Source: Sphaeroforma sirkka
Taxonomy: Eukaryota; Opisthokonta; Ichthyosporea; Ichthyophonida
Assembly: GCA_001586965.3 (NCBI GenBank)
Contig: LUCW03000534.1
Span: 1-35,000, forward strand
DNA: 35,000 nt
Reading direction: 5' to 3'
In this document: positions 1-10,995 of the stretch, piece by piece
How the letters are laid out: the number at the start of each line of letters is the position of its first letter
How positions within the stretch are numbered: the first letter of the stretch is position 1
The notes under the pieces: model-generated
What the model was told of the DNA's origin: nothing
Databases searched by the model: none
Seen by the model: only the letters and a program-made list of their open reading frames with translations
Translations under genes and position numbers: made by a program

Positions 1-1084
1 ATTGACAACATTGATTGTTGAAGTATTCTTCAGTTGTTTCGGCAACTCTGGCTGTTCCTAAGCAGCGCTTTAAGCAGTTGAGTGCGAGCTTCCAGGTTCT
101 CTTAGAGTGCTTTTGAGTCTTTGGATCCATGCACTTTAGCTAGTTCTATGTCTATACGATTCAATGCCGTTTCAATCGGCATTACCTCGACGTAAATCTT
201 GTTGGGTGCATGTGTTGCACGAGTCTTGAGCTTTGCCCAAACTCTTCTTTAGACCTCTAGTTTTAGCTAAGAATTCGGTTGAGGTTTCCACCAGTGGTAC
301 CTGCAGGACCGATGCGACAAACAATGGTGTGTGTTTCCAAGGCGTCTTCTTACTAGAATAGGATCCCTGATACAAGAACGTGTCGGTTTCATCGCAATGA
401 CATAAATAGGTTCTGTCTTTGAATCATAATTAAATCACGCATCCATGGGTCGGAGTTACGTAAGGGACAACACAAGGTAATGGTAGATTTAGTATTATTA
501 ACATAATTCAGTAAATGGACCCCCCCCCATCGTGATTGGAGCGAGGTTAAACCATTTCTTATTTAGCATCCAATCGGCTGCTAATAACTCTTTGACTGTT
601 TTCTGGTAGTCGGGCACAAGTCGAGAGAGCATGTCAGAAGATGGTTATGTATTCCTGGAATATGTGTGTTATATTAAAAGCGAACTTGGCAATAATGTCA
701 GCGCCAGCGGCTCACCAACTGTGAATCAGGGTTCATATCTTTAAGTATGTTAAAGACTTTGATCACAGGCGACAGTAAAGTAACTTCCATAAAGGTAGTC
801 TTTAAACTGTCTTAGCGCAGTAACTATAGCAAGGAGCTCTTGTTTAACGGTAGTAATTCCGTTGACTCTTATTATAACTCTTGCTAAAGAATTGTATGTA
901 GCGCGGTTTACCATTTATCGTTTGGTAAAGCACTCCACCTACCGCTCGATCTGAAGCGTCGGTTGCTACTTGGAATGGGACACCATCCACAGGGTACTGC
1001 ATGATGGGTGCGTCCATTACTTTGCTTTTTTGACTAGTTTAAATGCATCATCACATTCTTTAGTCCAAAGCTTTCCCCAAAGGT
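1..1084 (-). pseudogene. RNase H and C-terminal remnant of the retroelement
   Basis: From 1084 down to 329 this region is the inverted counterpart of 5204-6095. The RNase H coding sequence is recognisable but broken by small indels, for example near 1030 and near 705 compared with the intact fragment. About 140 bp matching roughly 5774-5916 is missing at about position 517, which removes most of the VDMFAAEH-type domain. Below 329 the sequence continues beyond the point where the other fragment stops: an ORF at 172-375 continues after the shared TPWKHT motif, and the other minus frames stay partly open towards position 1. I do not recognise that C-terminal part; it could be the start of an integrase or tyrosine recombinase region. 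Confidence 0.75.
329..1084 (-). repeat. Left arm of inverted repeat with 5204-6095
   Basis: Reverse-complement match to 5204-6095 over RNase H sequence, about 756 bp against 892 bp. Most of the length difference is one deletion of about 140 bp in this arm. The arms are separated by about 4.1 kb and have diverged by scattered substitutions and indels, so they look like two insertions or a rearranged insertion rather than a recent palindrome. Confidence 0.85.
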
Positions 1085-2028
1085 CCTTTGTGCAGCCGTA
1101 GGTGACTGAAAGGCTTTAAGTAATGAGAAAGATGCGGTACCGAATCCGAGAAGAAGTTAACAAACCCACACACAGAGTTCACATCTCTTCCAGTAATTGG
1201 TGTTGATAAATCCAACAGAAACTGTTTCTTGCCAGGATCAATTTCTACCCCTGCTGCAGATACTTTGTAGCCAAGTAAGTGTATAGTATCTTTAGCAAAA
1301 GAACACTTGTCTTCGTTAATCTTTAAGTTTAGCATGATTAAGTCGCTTTAAGACTTCTTTAACGAGTTTAGCATGTTCATGTGTTGTCTTTGTAAAGATA
1401 ACTATATCATCTAAATAGACTGATACGTTATACGACAGGTCCGCAAATAGTTCCATCATAACTTGTTGGAAGAAAGAAGGTAACATGTGTAAGCCTTCAG
1501 GTGCACCTTTAAACTGGTACTTCTTACCTTGCCAAGTAAAGGAAAAGTATTTCCTATGAGGCTCATATATATCTGTAGTTGATGGAATGCAGCTTTTAAG
1601 TCTATCTTGGAAAAGATAGTCGCACCCTCCATTTTGCGTAGTATCTCGCTTATCTTAGGTAAGGGAAAACTATGTTGCGGAATTAGTTTGTTGATTGGCG
1701 ACAGGTCTAGTACTACTCTTGTTTTACTAAACGTTCCATCAGATTTATATTGATCGACCGCTAAGAGAGCTAAGTTAACTGGGGTTGCATCATAATTGAT
1801 TTCAATTAGACCCTGTTTTAACCAATCTTCGATTTGGGTTTTGACAACGTCTTTGTGTCTCCAACTCACGTAGTTATGTGAAGGACACTTTAACTTAGAG
1901 AAGTCGACGTTTGTTAAGTCAAGTCTAACGTACCCATTAGAGAACTTAAACATACACCAGTCAGTTATTGCAATCTTCCTGTTTTGTATAATTAAGTCCA
2001 TAATTATATCGGTGAAGTGCGGAATCAT
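1085..2028 (-). pseudogene. Reverse transcriptase domain, frameshifted
   Basis: An RNA-templated DNA polymerase domain. The 5' half (1456-2028) carries the LDLSPINKLI segment and motif A (FSKIDLKAAFHQL, with the first catalytic Asp). A frameshift near 1560 moves the remainder to another frame, where motif B-like residues (GAPEGLHMLPSFFQQ) and motif C (VYLDDIVIF, with the catalytic DD pair, near 1425) can be read. The thumb/connection segment follows at about 1335-1085, with the KINEDKCSF and LLGYKVS motifs usual for Ty3/gypsy-like and DIRS-like RTs. All catalytic aspartates are present, so inactivation is by frameshift rather than by active-site loss. The family assignment as RT is secure; the exact clade is not. 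Confidence 0.9.
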
Positions 2029-2038
2029 ATCCTTTGCT

Positions 2039-2386
2039 TCACCTTCCGGAGGTTTTAGGTATCTTTAACATATTATCATCTGACTGATCTTTATTCGGGT
2101 CTAGCCCATTAGGCAGACCAGTGAGTGTTATACCTAAACTGAGAAGATCAGTCATACCTATAATTAAATCGTATTTCTGAGACATGTCAGTAACGATTAG
2201 GTGAGTCTTCACTTCTCTTCTATCTGACAGCATTATGTGTGCATAGTCAATGGCTTGTTCGCAAGTAGTAACTTTGCCATTTCCCAAGATTAAATCAGTT
2301 GTTTCGTTATGGACAGCCATATCTGTAGCGTAGGCTACTCGGCATGAGATAGCAGAGACTTCAGCCCCTGGATCAAATAGTGCCAT
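2039..2386 (-). pseudogene. Retropepsin-like aspartic protease segment
   Basis: A 115-residue ORF starting at a methionine, with the active-site-like motif ALFDPGAEVSAIS near its N-terminus and a later hydrophobic LIIGMTDL strand that fits the second conserved retropepsin motif (Ile-Leu/Ile-Gly). The usual retropepsin active site is D-T/S-G-A; here the middle residue is proline, which may be a decay substitution or a lineage feature. It lies directly upstream of the RT domain, in a frame separated from it by an 11-base gap, as expected for a gag-pol polyprotein. Its role would be processing of Gag and Pol. Confidence 0.75.
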
Positions 2387-2496
2387 AACTTTTCTCCATT
2401 TACGAAAACTGTTTGAAAGATACGTTCATCTCCTTTGGTATAGATTTTATTGAACATTTTCTCATAATCTTGCTCTAGTGCGCACATATGGTACTG

Positions 2497-2697
2497 TCAG
2501 TGCTTAACTTGGACGTCGGGTAAGTCCTTGCAATCCTCTTTGTGCCAACCGTTAGTACCCTTGCAAGTAGCACACTCTTTCATATAGTGTCCAAAATCTG
2601 GCTTGCCTGGTGCACACTTAACAGGGTCGTGTCTACCATTCCACTTGCCATTACGTTTTGTGAGGTTGTAACCACACTTCTTGCAAGGCGCTCTCAC
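2497..2697 (-). pseudogene. Gag-type zinc-knuckle segment
   Basis: A 66-residue ORF with two Cys/His clusters: a C-x2-C-x14-H-x4-C set near residues 5-28 and a C-x2-C-x6-H-x3-C set near residues 42-56 (CATCKGTNGWHKEDC). The second resembles the CCHC nucleocapsid knuckle (C-x2-C-x4-H-x4-C) with altered spacing. It is rich in Lys and Arg and would bind nucleic acid. It sits between the gag-like ORFs upstream and the protease downstream, where a nucleocapsid belongs. The spacing is non-canonical, so the call rests partly on position. Confidence 0.6.
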
Positions 2698-3763
2698 CTT
2701 TTATCACCTTTCGGTTCGGTAGAAGTAGAGCCAGTACCCCTCCAGTAGTAGTGCGAGGTTTTTTTAGTACTACGCGCAGTATTAGTCTCTACTGCGTTTC
2801 GCTTAGTGGGCTGGGTGTAGCTCGTGGTACTAAGTACTCTAGTAGAGGAATTGGTATGCTTGTGTACTATCTTCTCAAAGACAGACCAAGGCATAGATCG
2901 CAAATCACCATAGGCGATGATGTCATCATTGACTTTCTTAAAGAGGTTAGCTCCCAGAGTCTCCATCATCTGACAAATTAATAAATATTCGCCAGTATAG
3001 GTACGACCACCCATCCGAGTATTCATATGTGTCATATGAGCTAGAGCACCTCGAATAGTGGTATCGTTCGCAAAGAACTTGCGAGACTCTAGAAGTTCAC
3101 GGTCACGTGCATCTTCAAAAAAAAGGTGTTAAGTATATTATCACGCAACTGGTGCCAGGGTAGGGCTTTCCAGTTGGGCTCATGAGCCTTCAAGATAGTT
3201 CGCCATTCACCTGGCTCACAGAAATGAATAAAGGCATTCATCATCTGCTTATCCCTAAGGCTGGCAGACTCCTTAAGTTGGTCGAAGGCCTTCAGTGTCT
3301 CCACTGTACTCTCATTAGTAGAGAAATCGACCTCAGCCTGCGCGTTACCTAGCTGCTTTATAAAGCTTGGTTCTAAGTGTTCACGAGGCTCATGCTCAGT
3401 GCTACGGGCTGCTAGTGCCAAGATGGTGTCTATTTCCTTTCTCTTGTTATCGATTAGATAGCGAATGTTATCCGCTTTCCTATCGTCAAGGTCAGAGTCA
3501 TTCAATAGACGGTCCTCAAGGACTTGCATACCAGAGCGTAATAGCCTGAGACGAGTATGTCTGGTTCTCACTTCCTCATCCTCAGGATTAGAGCGGGAAC
3601 TCTCTAACGAGGTACTGGTGTAGCGATTGCCAAAATCGTGATTACCAGGGTTAGTTGGCAAATGAGGGTCGATATTACGAGGATGGTAAGCCTCATCGAG
3701 TTCCATACGATCATATCCTCTGACAGGGTTAGGGTTTGTCAAGAGGATGGTCGATGGTAGCAT
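2694..3763 (-). pseudogene. Gag-like central region, two broken ORFs
   Basis: Two ORFs (3763-3089 and 3035-2694) lie in different frames. The first is charged and helical in character, with a run around FIHFCEPGEWRTILKAHEPN followed by WHQLRDNILNTFF that has the spacing of aromatic and hydrophobic residues typical of a capsid-like Gag domain. The second ends in a Ser/Thr/Arg-rich basic stretch immediately before the zinc-knuckle ORF, overlapping it by four bases. I place both as Gag by position and composition, not by a clear family motif. A run of A at 3117-3124 lies near the break between them and could explain a frameshift. Confidence 0.55.
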
Positions 3764-3792
3764 CAGAGCTATAGAGATTAAATTTTGAAATA

Positions 3793-4530
3793 TTATCTCT
3801 CGCCAGTGGTAACTGGCTTAGTGGTAAACATACTGGCTGGTAAACCAGTAGGTCTCGGGTTCGAAACCCGGCCCGAATTTTTTTTTCTTCTTCGGTATAG
3901 GAAGAATATCAGCCAAGTGGGACACGATAGAGGGTCCACAACTGCTGCTGCCGCTAGCTCCTTCAAGAGCGCTTCAGTGCGGTTCAATTGGCGTCGAGAT
4001 TGAGAGGATCCAACCACTCGTTGTCGAGTTATGGCGTCCTCAGCTTCGGCCCCAAGATTTGAGCTGAATGGAATGGTTTCTCCATCGATGGCGAAACCGA
4101 AATTTTCGGACAGGTCCAATACTTCCTTTTCACGCCGGATTTGTGCTGGAGTGTCCTTTAGATGTGGAGTTATAATGCCCCCGACATTCGTATCCACGAA
4201 TTTTCCAGCCTTTCGACATTTATCCCCAATATTTGACGGCACGTGGTCAGGGGGCAAGCTGGGGTCCTGAGCTTCACTCCTAGGTGATACACGGACGCTG
4301 GCGAGCCTTTCCGCGGTAGTAGATACCTCTTCTTCCAAGGCTTTAGGATCCGACGAGTCATCCTCAGAATAATCCTCTGTACCAACCTCAGAATTTGCTT
4401 CCCCAACAGTATCCTCGGCAGGCTCAACTCCAGACAGGCTAGGTGTTTCCACAGGGATCTCAGGAACCTCGGCAGGCTTAGCAGGCTTAGAGCTAGCGGC
4501 TCCCTTGCCTTTAGAAGTACCCTTAGCCAT
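3793..4530 (-). pseudogene. Gag-like acidic N-terminal region
   Basis: An open frame with a plausible start at 4530 (MAKGTSKGKG). The frame is also open further upstream to 4641. The N-terminus is Lys/Pro/Ala-rich, then comes a strongly acidic Glu/Asp/Ser region, then a charged helical part. The last 25 or so codons are translated through the tRNA-like sequence at 3807-3879 and are probably not original coding sequence. The next gag-like ORF (3763-3089) is in another frame. The product would be the start of a retroelement Gag polyprotein; no conserved family motif is visible, so the call depends on context. Confidence 0.45.
3807..3879 (+). tRNA. tRNA-like sequence (pseudo-tRNA or tRNA-derived repeat)
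   Basis: Both internal RNA polymerase III promoter boxes are visible: an A-box-like TGGCTTAGTGG from 3814 and a B box GGTTCGAAACC at 3858-3868. The anticodon arm is perfect (ACTGG, loop CTGGTAA, CCAGT), giving anticodon GGT (Thr), followed by a 5-base variable loop and a good T arm. A run of nine T (3878-3886) right after the 3' end would act as a Pol III terminator. However, the acceptor strands (3807-3813 and 3872-3878) do not pair and the D stem has two mismatches, so a functional tRNA is unlikely. It lies antisense inside the retroelement gag region. It may be a tRNA pseudogene or a SINE-like tRNA-derived insertion; I found no clear target-site duplication. Confidence 0.5.
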
Positions 4531-4608
4531 AGTATTTGCTGGATAGTAAATCGATGTCAGACAGTCTAGAAGCAGTACACTACTGTAACTACTATTTAAC
4601 TGAAAAAT

Positions 4609-4634
4609 ATGTAAACTTCGATGGAAATTACTAG
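4609..4634 (-). repeat. 26-bp repeat, element leader copy
   Basis: The reverse complement of this segment is identical over 26 bp to 6095-6120. Here it lies just upstream of the gag-like region of the minus-strand element, in its probable leader. In the other copy it sits at the 3' end of the RNase H fragment, so the same sequence joins opposite ends of the element family. Confidence 0.8.
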
Positions 4635-4640
4635 GTTTCA

Positions 4641-5203
4641 AACTATATTAAACTAAAATACAATTTAGTCAGTTAGGATTTAGCGGTGGTAGCTTGTGTA
4701 AGAATGATCGGGACTGCCTCTTGTTAAGAGCCTAAATATCCTCGATCACACAGGGCGTACCTCTAGCTGTTCTTTATTGAATAATATTCACTAGAAGTAC
4801 TGAGTGTTCATGACCACTTGCCTAATTTGTAAATAGACATAATAACGTAAGTCACGTTAATACATTAGCTGATATAAATAAAGTTCCATCTGAAGAAAAG
4901 TTAAAAAAAAAGAAAAAGACTTATTGGATTTTGGAGATTGGCGGGAGGACCAAAATCTATAAGTAGTAGTTCGGAGATTATAAAATTTAGTTTATAATAT
5001 CCTACATCTACTAATGTCTCAAATAGGTCCAAGTAGACGAGTCATACCAAATACTCAGGCTATTGGAGCCATCAAAGTGAATTTAGAACACTTTGGAAAT
5101 ATTGGAAAAAGAACTTGTACTAAATTATTTAAAATACAAATAAAAACCAATGTATTATCTCAATTGATCTTGATATTTTAGACTGACCGGAGGCCGTATT
5201 TCT
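4641..5203. other. Spacer between the two inverted retroelement copies
   Basis: AT-rich sequence with an A-rich tract near 4902-4915. It may include the leader or terminal sequence of either element, but no long terminal repeat is recognised. A small plus-strand ORF at 5014-5181 (55 codons, starting MSQIGPSRR) has a plausible composition but no motif I recognise, so I do not call it a gene. Confidence 0.5.
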
Positions 5204-6120
5204 ACACTTTGGGAAAGCTTTGGACTAAAGAATGTGATGATGCATTTAAACTAGTCAAAAGTAAAGTAATGGACGCACCCATCATGCAGTACCCTGTGGA
5301 TTGTGTCCCATTCCAAGTAGCAACCGACGCTTCAGATCGAGCGGTAGGTGGAGTGCTTTACCAAACGATAAATGGTAAACCGCGCTACATACAATTCTTT
5401 AGCAAGAGTTATAATAAGAGTCAACGGAATTACCCTACCGTTAAACAAGAGCTCCTTGCTATAGTTACTGCGCTAAGACAGTTTAAAGACTACCATTATG
5501 GAAGTTACTTTACTGTCGCCTGTGATCAAAAGTCTTTAACATACTTAAAAGATATGAACCCTGATTCACAGTTGGTGAGCCGCTGGCATGACATTATTGC
5601 CAAGTTCGCTTTTAATATAACACACATACCAGGAATACATAACCATCTTCCTGACATGCTCTCTCGACTTGTGCCCGACTACCAGAAAACAGTCAAAGAG
5701 TTATTAGCAACCGATTGGATGCTAAATAAGAAATGGTTTAACCTCGCTCAATCACGATGGGGCCCATTTACTGTTGATATGTTCGCCGCAGAACATAACA
5801 AACAGGTTTCTGAATATAGGTCGTTGACTCATCCTAAAGGTGATGCATTTCAGCTTGACTTATCAAAGCATAATGCATGGGCTAACCCACCTTGTCAACT
5901 TATCGCACAGTTGTTAAATTATGTTAAAATTACTAAATCTACCATTACGCTGTGTTGTCCCTTACGTAATTCCGACCCATGGATACGTGATTTAATTAAT
6001 ATGATTCAAGACGAACCTATTTATGTCGACCGTGAAACCGACACGTTCTTGTATCAGGGATCCTATTCTATTAAGAAGACGCCTTGGAAACACACTAGTA
6101 ATTTCCATCGAAGTTTACAT
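5204..6120 (+). mobile_element. Inverted retroelement fragment: RNase H plus DIRS/Ngaro-like domain
   Basis: A single open frame (5209-6204) beginning inside the RT-RNase H connection. RNase H catalytic residues are all present: Asp40 in the ATDASD motif, Glu81 in VKQELLA, Asp106 in VACDQKSL and Asp149 in HLPDMLSR. Downstream, residues about 187-262 contain VDMFAAEHNKQ, then GDAF, then AWANPPCQLI, then DPWIRDLI. This series is what I know from the region after RNase H in DIRS/Ngaro-type retroelements (Dam-methyltransferase-like), not from a Ty3/gypsy integrase. The fragment is truncated at its 5' side and, after TPWKHT, runs into the 26-bp leader repeat and then unrelated sequence. It is the better preserved counterpart of 329-1084 on the opposite strand. 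Confidence 0.85.
6095..6120 (+). repeat. 26-bp repeat, fragment-end copy
   Basis: Exact reverse complement of 4609-4634. It marks the point where homology between the two retroelement copies stops and non-element sequence begins soon after. Confidence 0.8.
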
Positions 6121-8415
6121 TACCGAGAGTGCCGTGGTTTGACTTGTTTAAGCAGTTGCTACAGTCAGGTACAACACATGAAAATATTAACCGTTCATTT
6201 TTAAATAGGGTTAATTATTAAATATCAGAACACTAAGAGAAAAGGTTGAGATTTAGTTATCACTAGCGTATATTTACTACAACCGCATGTCCCCCCTACA
6301 CATAACGTAACTTTATTTTAATGTGCATATCAATAATATAGGAATCGTTGGCAGAATACCAACCAGGGTAAATTGATTTATATTCCTGATATATTGGTTG
6401 TTGAAAATGGGACTGTACTAGTACGGAGGAGTGACCATATTTAAAAACTTAGGTGAACTGTAAATATTTCATGCTTCTTAATTTTAACAGCTGCCATCGT
6501 TTCTGCTATGAAGTCTCAACATGATTATTAGCAAATTGATAAAAATTCTACACAGTCTAGCTGTAGATACCACGAGTGTCAGAAATTGGGCACATATAAC
6601 ATAAATTGGCAAAGAAAGCGGTATTGATGGATAGTCTCGAGAAACAAACAAGTACAGACAGCACTATCTGTTTTCAGCAAATTGGTGAACTTACTAGTGC
6701 AAATATTGGTATAATTACACTTCTCACCTAGCCCGCAAATCCCGGCAAACGCTAATCTTTCCTGAACCACTACTGCGACTATGAGAGCCATACCATATGT
6801 TCATACATTGTAATACATACTTGTCATTTTTTGAGATAAATAATATTATCCCTATGGGCGTTCATGAATATGCGCTGTATATCTCAACTCGAACGTCAGC
6901 CTCGTCTAATTGTATTTGAATTTAGTAGACGTAGATAATCACATTGGGCATATTGTATTCATATCATTACTGAAGACTTGTGAATATTGAATTGACAGCA
7001 TGTGTAAATATGAATTTATTACAACGATTGCACTGTAAATTACTACGACATTTTGATAGTTAAGGATATCTGTAGACATATATATGAGGCTCGAATAAAT
7101 AATGATTTTTAGTCATTGCTTTCATCCGCTGTAAATTTGACCTTCTTTTTCCATCATCGATGTGTTAGGAGTTGTGATCGCAGTGTACACAGATAAGTCC
7201 ACTCAAGAGCGGATCGTGCTGTGTGTGCGGACTGAGATCGATGTGAAGTGTTTGTGATACAACTTTCCAGGTTTGTAATGAAGTAAAAGAATGACTGATC
7301 CACCCAATCTCATACTATATTTAGGTTTGTATTGAGTTAAAAGAATGACTGATGCACCCAATCTCGTACTATGTTTTATTTTAACTACTATGTGCTTTCA
7401 AGTTTTAGTAGTAAATTTGAAATATACATCCCATCTACGAACGCAAGTAACATCAACTCATCAACACCCATTATTTCAGGGTAATTTGCTTGTCTTAAAT
7501 ATAATTATGCGAATTGTAGACGGCTAACAAGTGCAACTGATGCATGGGATTTACGATAACACATCGAATTGTTATTTTCTCTCGCCAAGATGATTCTCTG
7601 TATTTCATCTACACAGTCAATTTCTGCTATACTGTCTACGATCATTTTAAACCGGTTATGAGTCAGTTTGAACCAGTACACATAGGGTACACAACTAGCA
7701 AGCTTGAAACAGAGTGTGTATGTATTGTTGAAGCGGGGTATGTGTTGTGTGTGTTCTCATCCGGGTTGAAAAGTGAAAGTTCTATGTATTATAGTCCGGG
7801 GTTTTTTATGTTCGATATATACTTTGTATAACAAGGTTCGAATTTCATGATTCATCACTTTATCTATATATTTTTTTCAATTTTGTTCCTCATTTTAAGA
7901 AGTCATCATCATGATGATTGTCATCATGATGTATAAAAATAAATATATAGCCCCCTCTAGAAAAAAAAACGAAGACTTAAAACATCCCCCCTGAAAAGAT
8001 ATTATATAAACTGAGTTTTCATGGTTTTAAAATATATATTTCAAAAAAATATTATGTAAACGTCCTCAGACCCCTGTGTGGTGTCTTATTTTATTTATAA
8101 ATATAATTTCCAGGATGTATTTAAAATATCTACAGTTGATCCTAGTAGCGGTCTATTCTCAATCGTCGAATTTAGGACATCAATAATTTAAAATTTACGA
8201 CCACTAAAGCAAAGTGCCCTACCTTATTTGGAATACCAAAATAGAAAATATGTAGGCGTAAGGGGTCCCATTTCCACAGACGTATATTGTTTTCTTTCAC
8301 ATAATTGAAAAATAACACTAACACTTGCTAATAGTCACACGCACACACATTGACATCACACGATATAGGTATAGGTATACCTCATTGAAACTAGCCACAG
8401 ATAGCTTCTTTCACA
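6121..8415. other. Intergenic, no recognisable gene
   Basis: AT-rich sequence without a convincing coding region; the short ORFs here have no recognisable motifs or exon-like splice borders. It holds a 54-bp tandem duplication (7269-7376), a short palindromic cluster of CATCATGATG motifs near 7904-7931, and at its right end the promoter and 5' untranslated region of the V-ATPase subunit A gene. Confidence 0.6.
7269..7376. repeat. 54-bp tandem duplication
   Basis: Two adjacent imperfect copies (7269-7322 and 7323-7376), each beginning AGGTTTGTA and containing AAAGAATGACTGAT. They differ by several substitutions. No coding role is evident. Confidence 0.85.
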
Positions 8416-9605
8416 ATGGTATGTATGCTACAATATCCGCCTTTCAAACAGCATAATTACTTTGGAAAATGAGTGTTCAATAGGGGCGCTCTAAACGGAG
8501 CGTAGTGTGCGACCTGTGTATTCAATTTAGCAGCTGATTTAGTATTGCCGTCACTTTCAGTCGTCCTGCACTAGTTGAGAGTCTGGTCTAGTCAGCTTTG
8601 AATACAATGATATGTGTTGAGTAGTATCGACTACCACATAAGAAGCATTAACTGCCGACGTGTGCATATTGTGTTGATATGTTGTGCATCAGTATTGCCA
8701 ACTCCCGAAAGCCAAGCGGTTGCGTTGGAACAGTATATAACACATATAATCGGGTGATATTGAATTATAAAGTATACAAGGTCTTTTAAAGGTGCAATAA
8801 CAAATTGAAGGTCTAACAGTTAACACTGAAACACACTATTGGTATTATAGGATAAGATTTCGTCAAGTGAAGATGAGAAACTCTTCGGAGCCGTCTTCTC
8901 AGTGTCCGGTCCCGTTGTGGTCGCAGATGGCATGACAGGTGCTGCCATGTACGAATTGGTATGTAGTAGTTTGTACTAGAAAGTTCTTTTGTATGTTGCG
9001 ACTTCTCATGTGCATTCGAACTATTATGTTTTCATACATATATCCGTTCGAAAGTTGTGCTTGGATACCCTTACTGTTGGTGCGTGTCCACAACAGACTC
9101 TGAATATATACCCGAGTTTATAAAACATTTAATATGTTGATATTGACTACTCTAGGTGCGTGTAGGTCACCAAGAGTTGGTAGGTGAGATCATTCGTCTC
9201 GAAGCCGACACAGCTACCATCCAGGTATACGAGGAAACCTCGGGTGTCACTGTAGGTGATCCCGTATTACGTACCGGAAAGCCCTTGTCATGTGAGCTTG
9301 GACCAGGAATCATGGACAATATATACGATGGTATCCAGCGTCCTCTGGAGACCATTGCTACCGAAACAGATACTATTTATATCCCTCGTGGTGTAAACAC
9401 AAATGCCCTAGATCGCGAGAAAATTTGGCACTTTGTACCCTCAGGTACGTACTGTAATACATATGACCAGTTGAAAACTCGCACATGTATGCAAAATTTA
9501 AATTGGCATACGAAATTATCAAGACATTTCCATACCCTGGCATGTATAGTTACTTGTACGAACACGAACGATTGATATATATATATTGATGTATATACAT
9601 ATTAA

Positions 9606-9644
<39 letters not shown>

Positions 9645-9694
9645 TACACGAACGATTGATATATAAATCTTAATGTATATACATATACATACGC

Positions 9695-9737
<43 letters not shown>

Positions 9738-9956
9738 ATATATGCATATGTATGTATAAATATATATATATACAATGTTCATATATATATATATATTTAT
9801 ATTATAATATGCATATACATATAATATCATATAACATATGATTATATATATATATACATACATACATATTACATGCATGTAATGTATGTATGGCATATTA
9901 TACATAATATTATATATATAATATACATATATACATCTTTCATATCATCCATATTA

Positions 9957-9996
<40 letters not shown>

Positions 9997-10701
9997 ATAT
10001 ATAATATATACATATATATATATAATATATATACATATATATCTATATATATGGTCATATATACAAATATATTTGCATTATAGTATTTTTCAAGCTATAT
10101 ATAATATATATATATACATATATGGTTATATATATAAAAATAAATATATAGCGTTTTATATATAGATTATATATAAAATATTTTTTATGCATAGGGCACA
10201 ACCATATATATATATATATATATATATGGTTATATATATATAAATAAAATATATGCATTTTATATATATACATATATACATGCACATATGTGTTTGGATG
10301 CATATATGCATATATGCGTATATTATATTTATATTTAATTCAACTATATATATATATAGTTATATATGTAAATAAATATATGCGTTTTGTATATAATATA
10401 TATATATATATACGTTCACACACCATATAATATACGTTCGTTCACGTTCACGCACATACGCACACACATGCACACACACGCACACACACACACGCACGCG
10501 CACACATCACGCACGCACACACATCATCAATATATTTCAACACATATCATCAATAATATATATATATATATTTATTATATATATATATATGCATTATATA
10601 TTTAATATAATATATATATAATGTATATATATATATCAATATATATATATATATATAATGTTCATATTTATTTCATGATCATAATAATAATAATAATAGT
10701 G

Positions 10702-10739
<38 letters not shown>

Positions 10740-10956
10740 CAATAATATAACTAATATAACCAAGAATATATACGTGAAAAATATGCGTACATACATATAT
10801 ATTAAAAAGCAGACAAACATTTGTATATATATTGATTGGGTTTATGATGATGCATACATATATATATCTGTGTATATCATAAAAATATGTTTATACATAA
10901 ATGTACTCACACAAACACACACAACACATATGTAATCTATATATAATCTATATATA

Positions 10957-10995
<39 letters not shown>

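Larger units (their letters stand above)
1..4640 (-). mobile_element. Decayed retroelement, gag-PR-RT-RNase H order
   Basis: Read on the minus strand from about 4640 down to the left edge, the order is a gag-like acidic N-terminal region, further gag-like segments, a Cys/His zinc-knuckle segment, an aspartic protease, reverse transcriptase, RNase H and a short C-terminal region. The reading frame changes several times, with stops and frameshifts between and inside domains, so the copy is inactive. No long terminal repeat is recognised and no integrase or tyrosine recombinase is seen; the element may continue past the left edge. The domain order resembles Ty3/gypsy elements, but the sequence after RNase H (best seen in the fragment at 5204-6120) is of the DIRS/Ngaro kind, so the class is uncertain. 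Confidence 0.8.

Noticed and set aside
6579..6791. Cys-containing minus-strand ORF
   Set aside because: Short, with no recognisable motif, no exon borders and no conserved-looking spacing; probably chance.
7904..7931. CATCATGATG palindrome cluster as a C/D snoRNA or regulatory site
   Set aside because: TGATGA words occur, but there is no D box and no terminal stem at a proper distance; it looks like a short simple-sequence palindrome.
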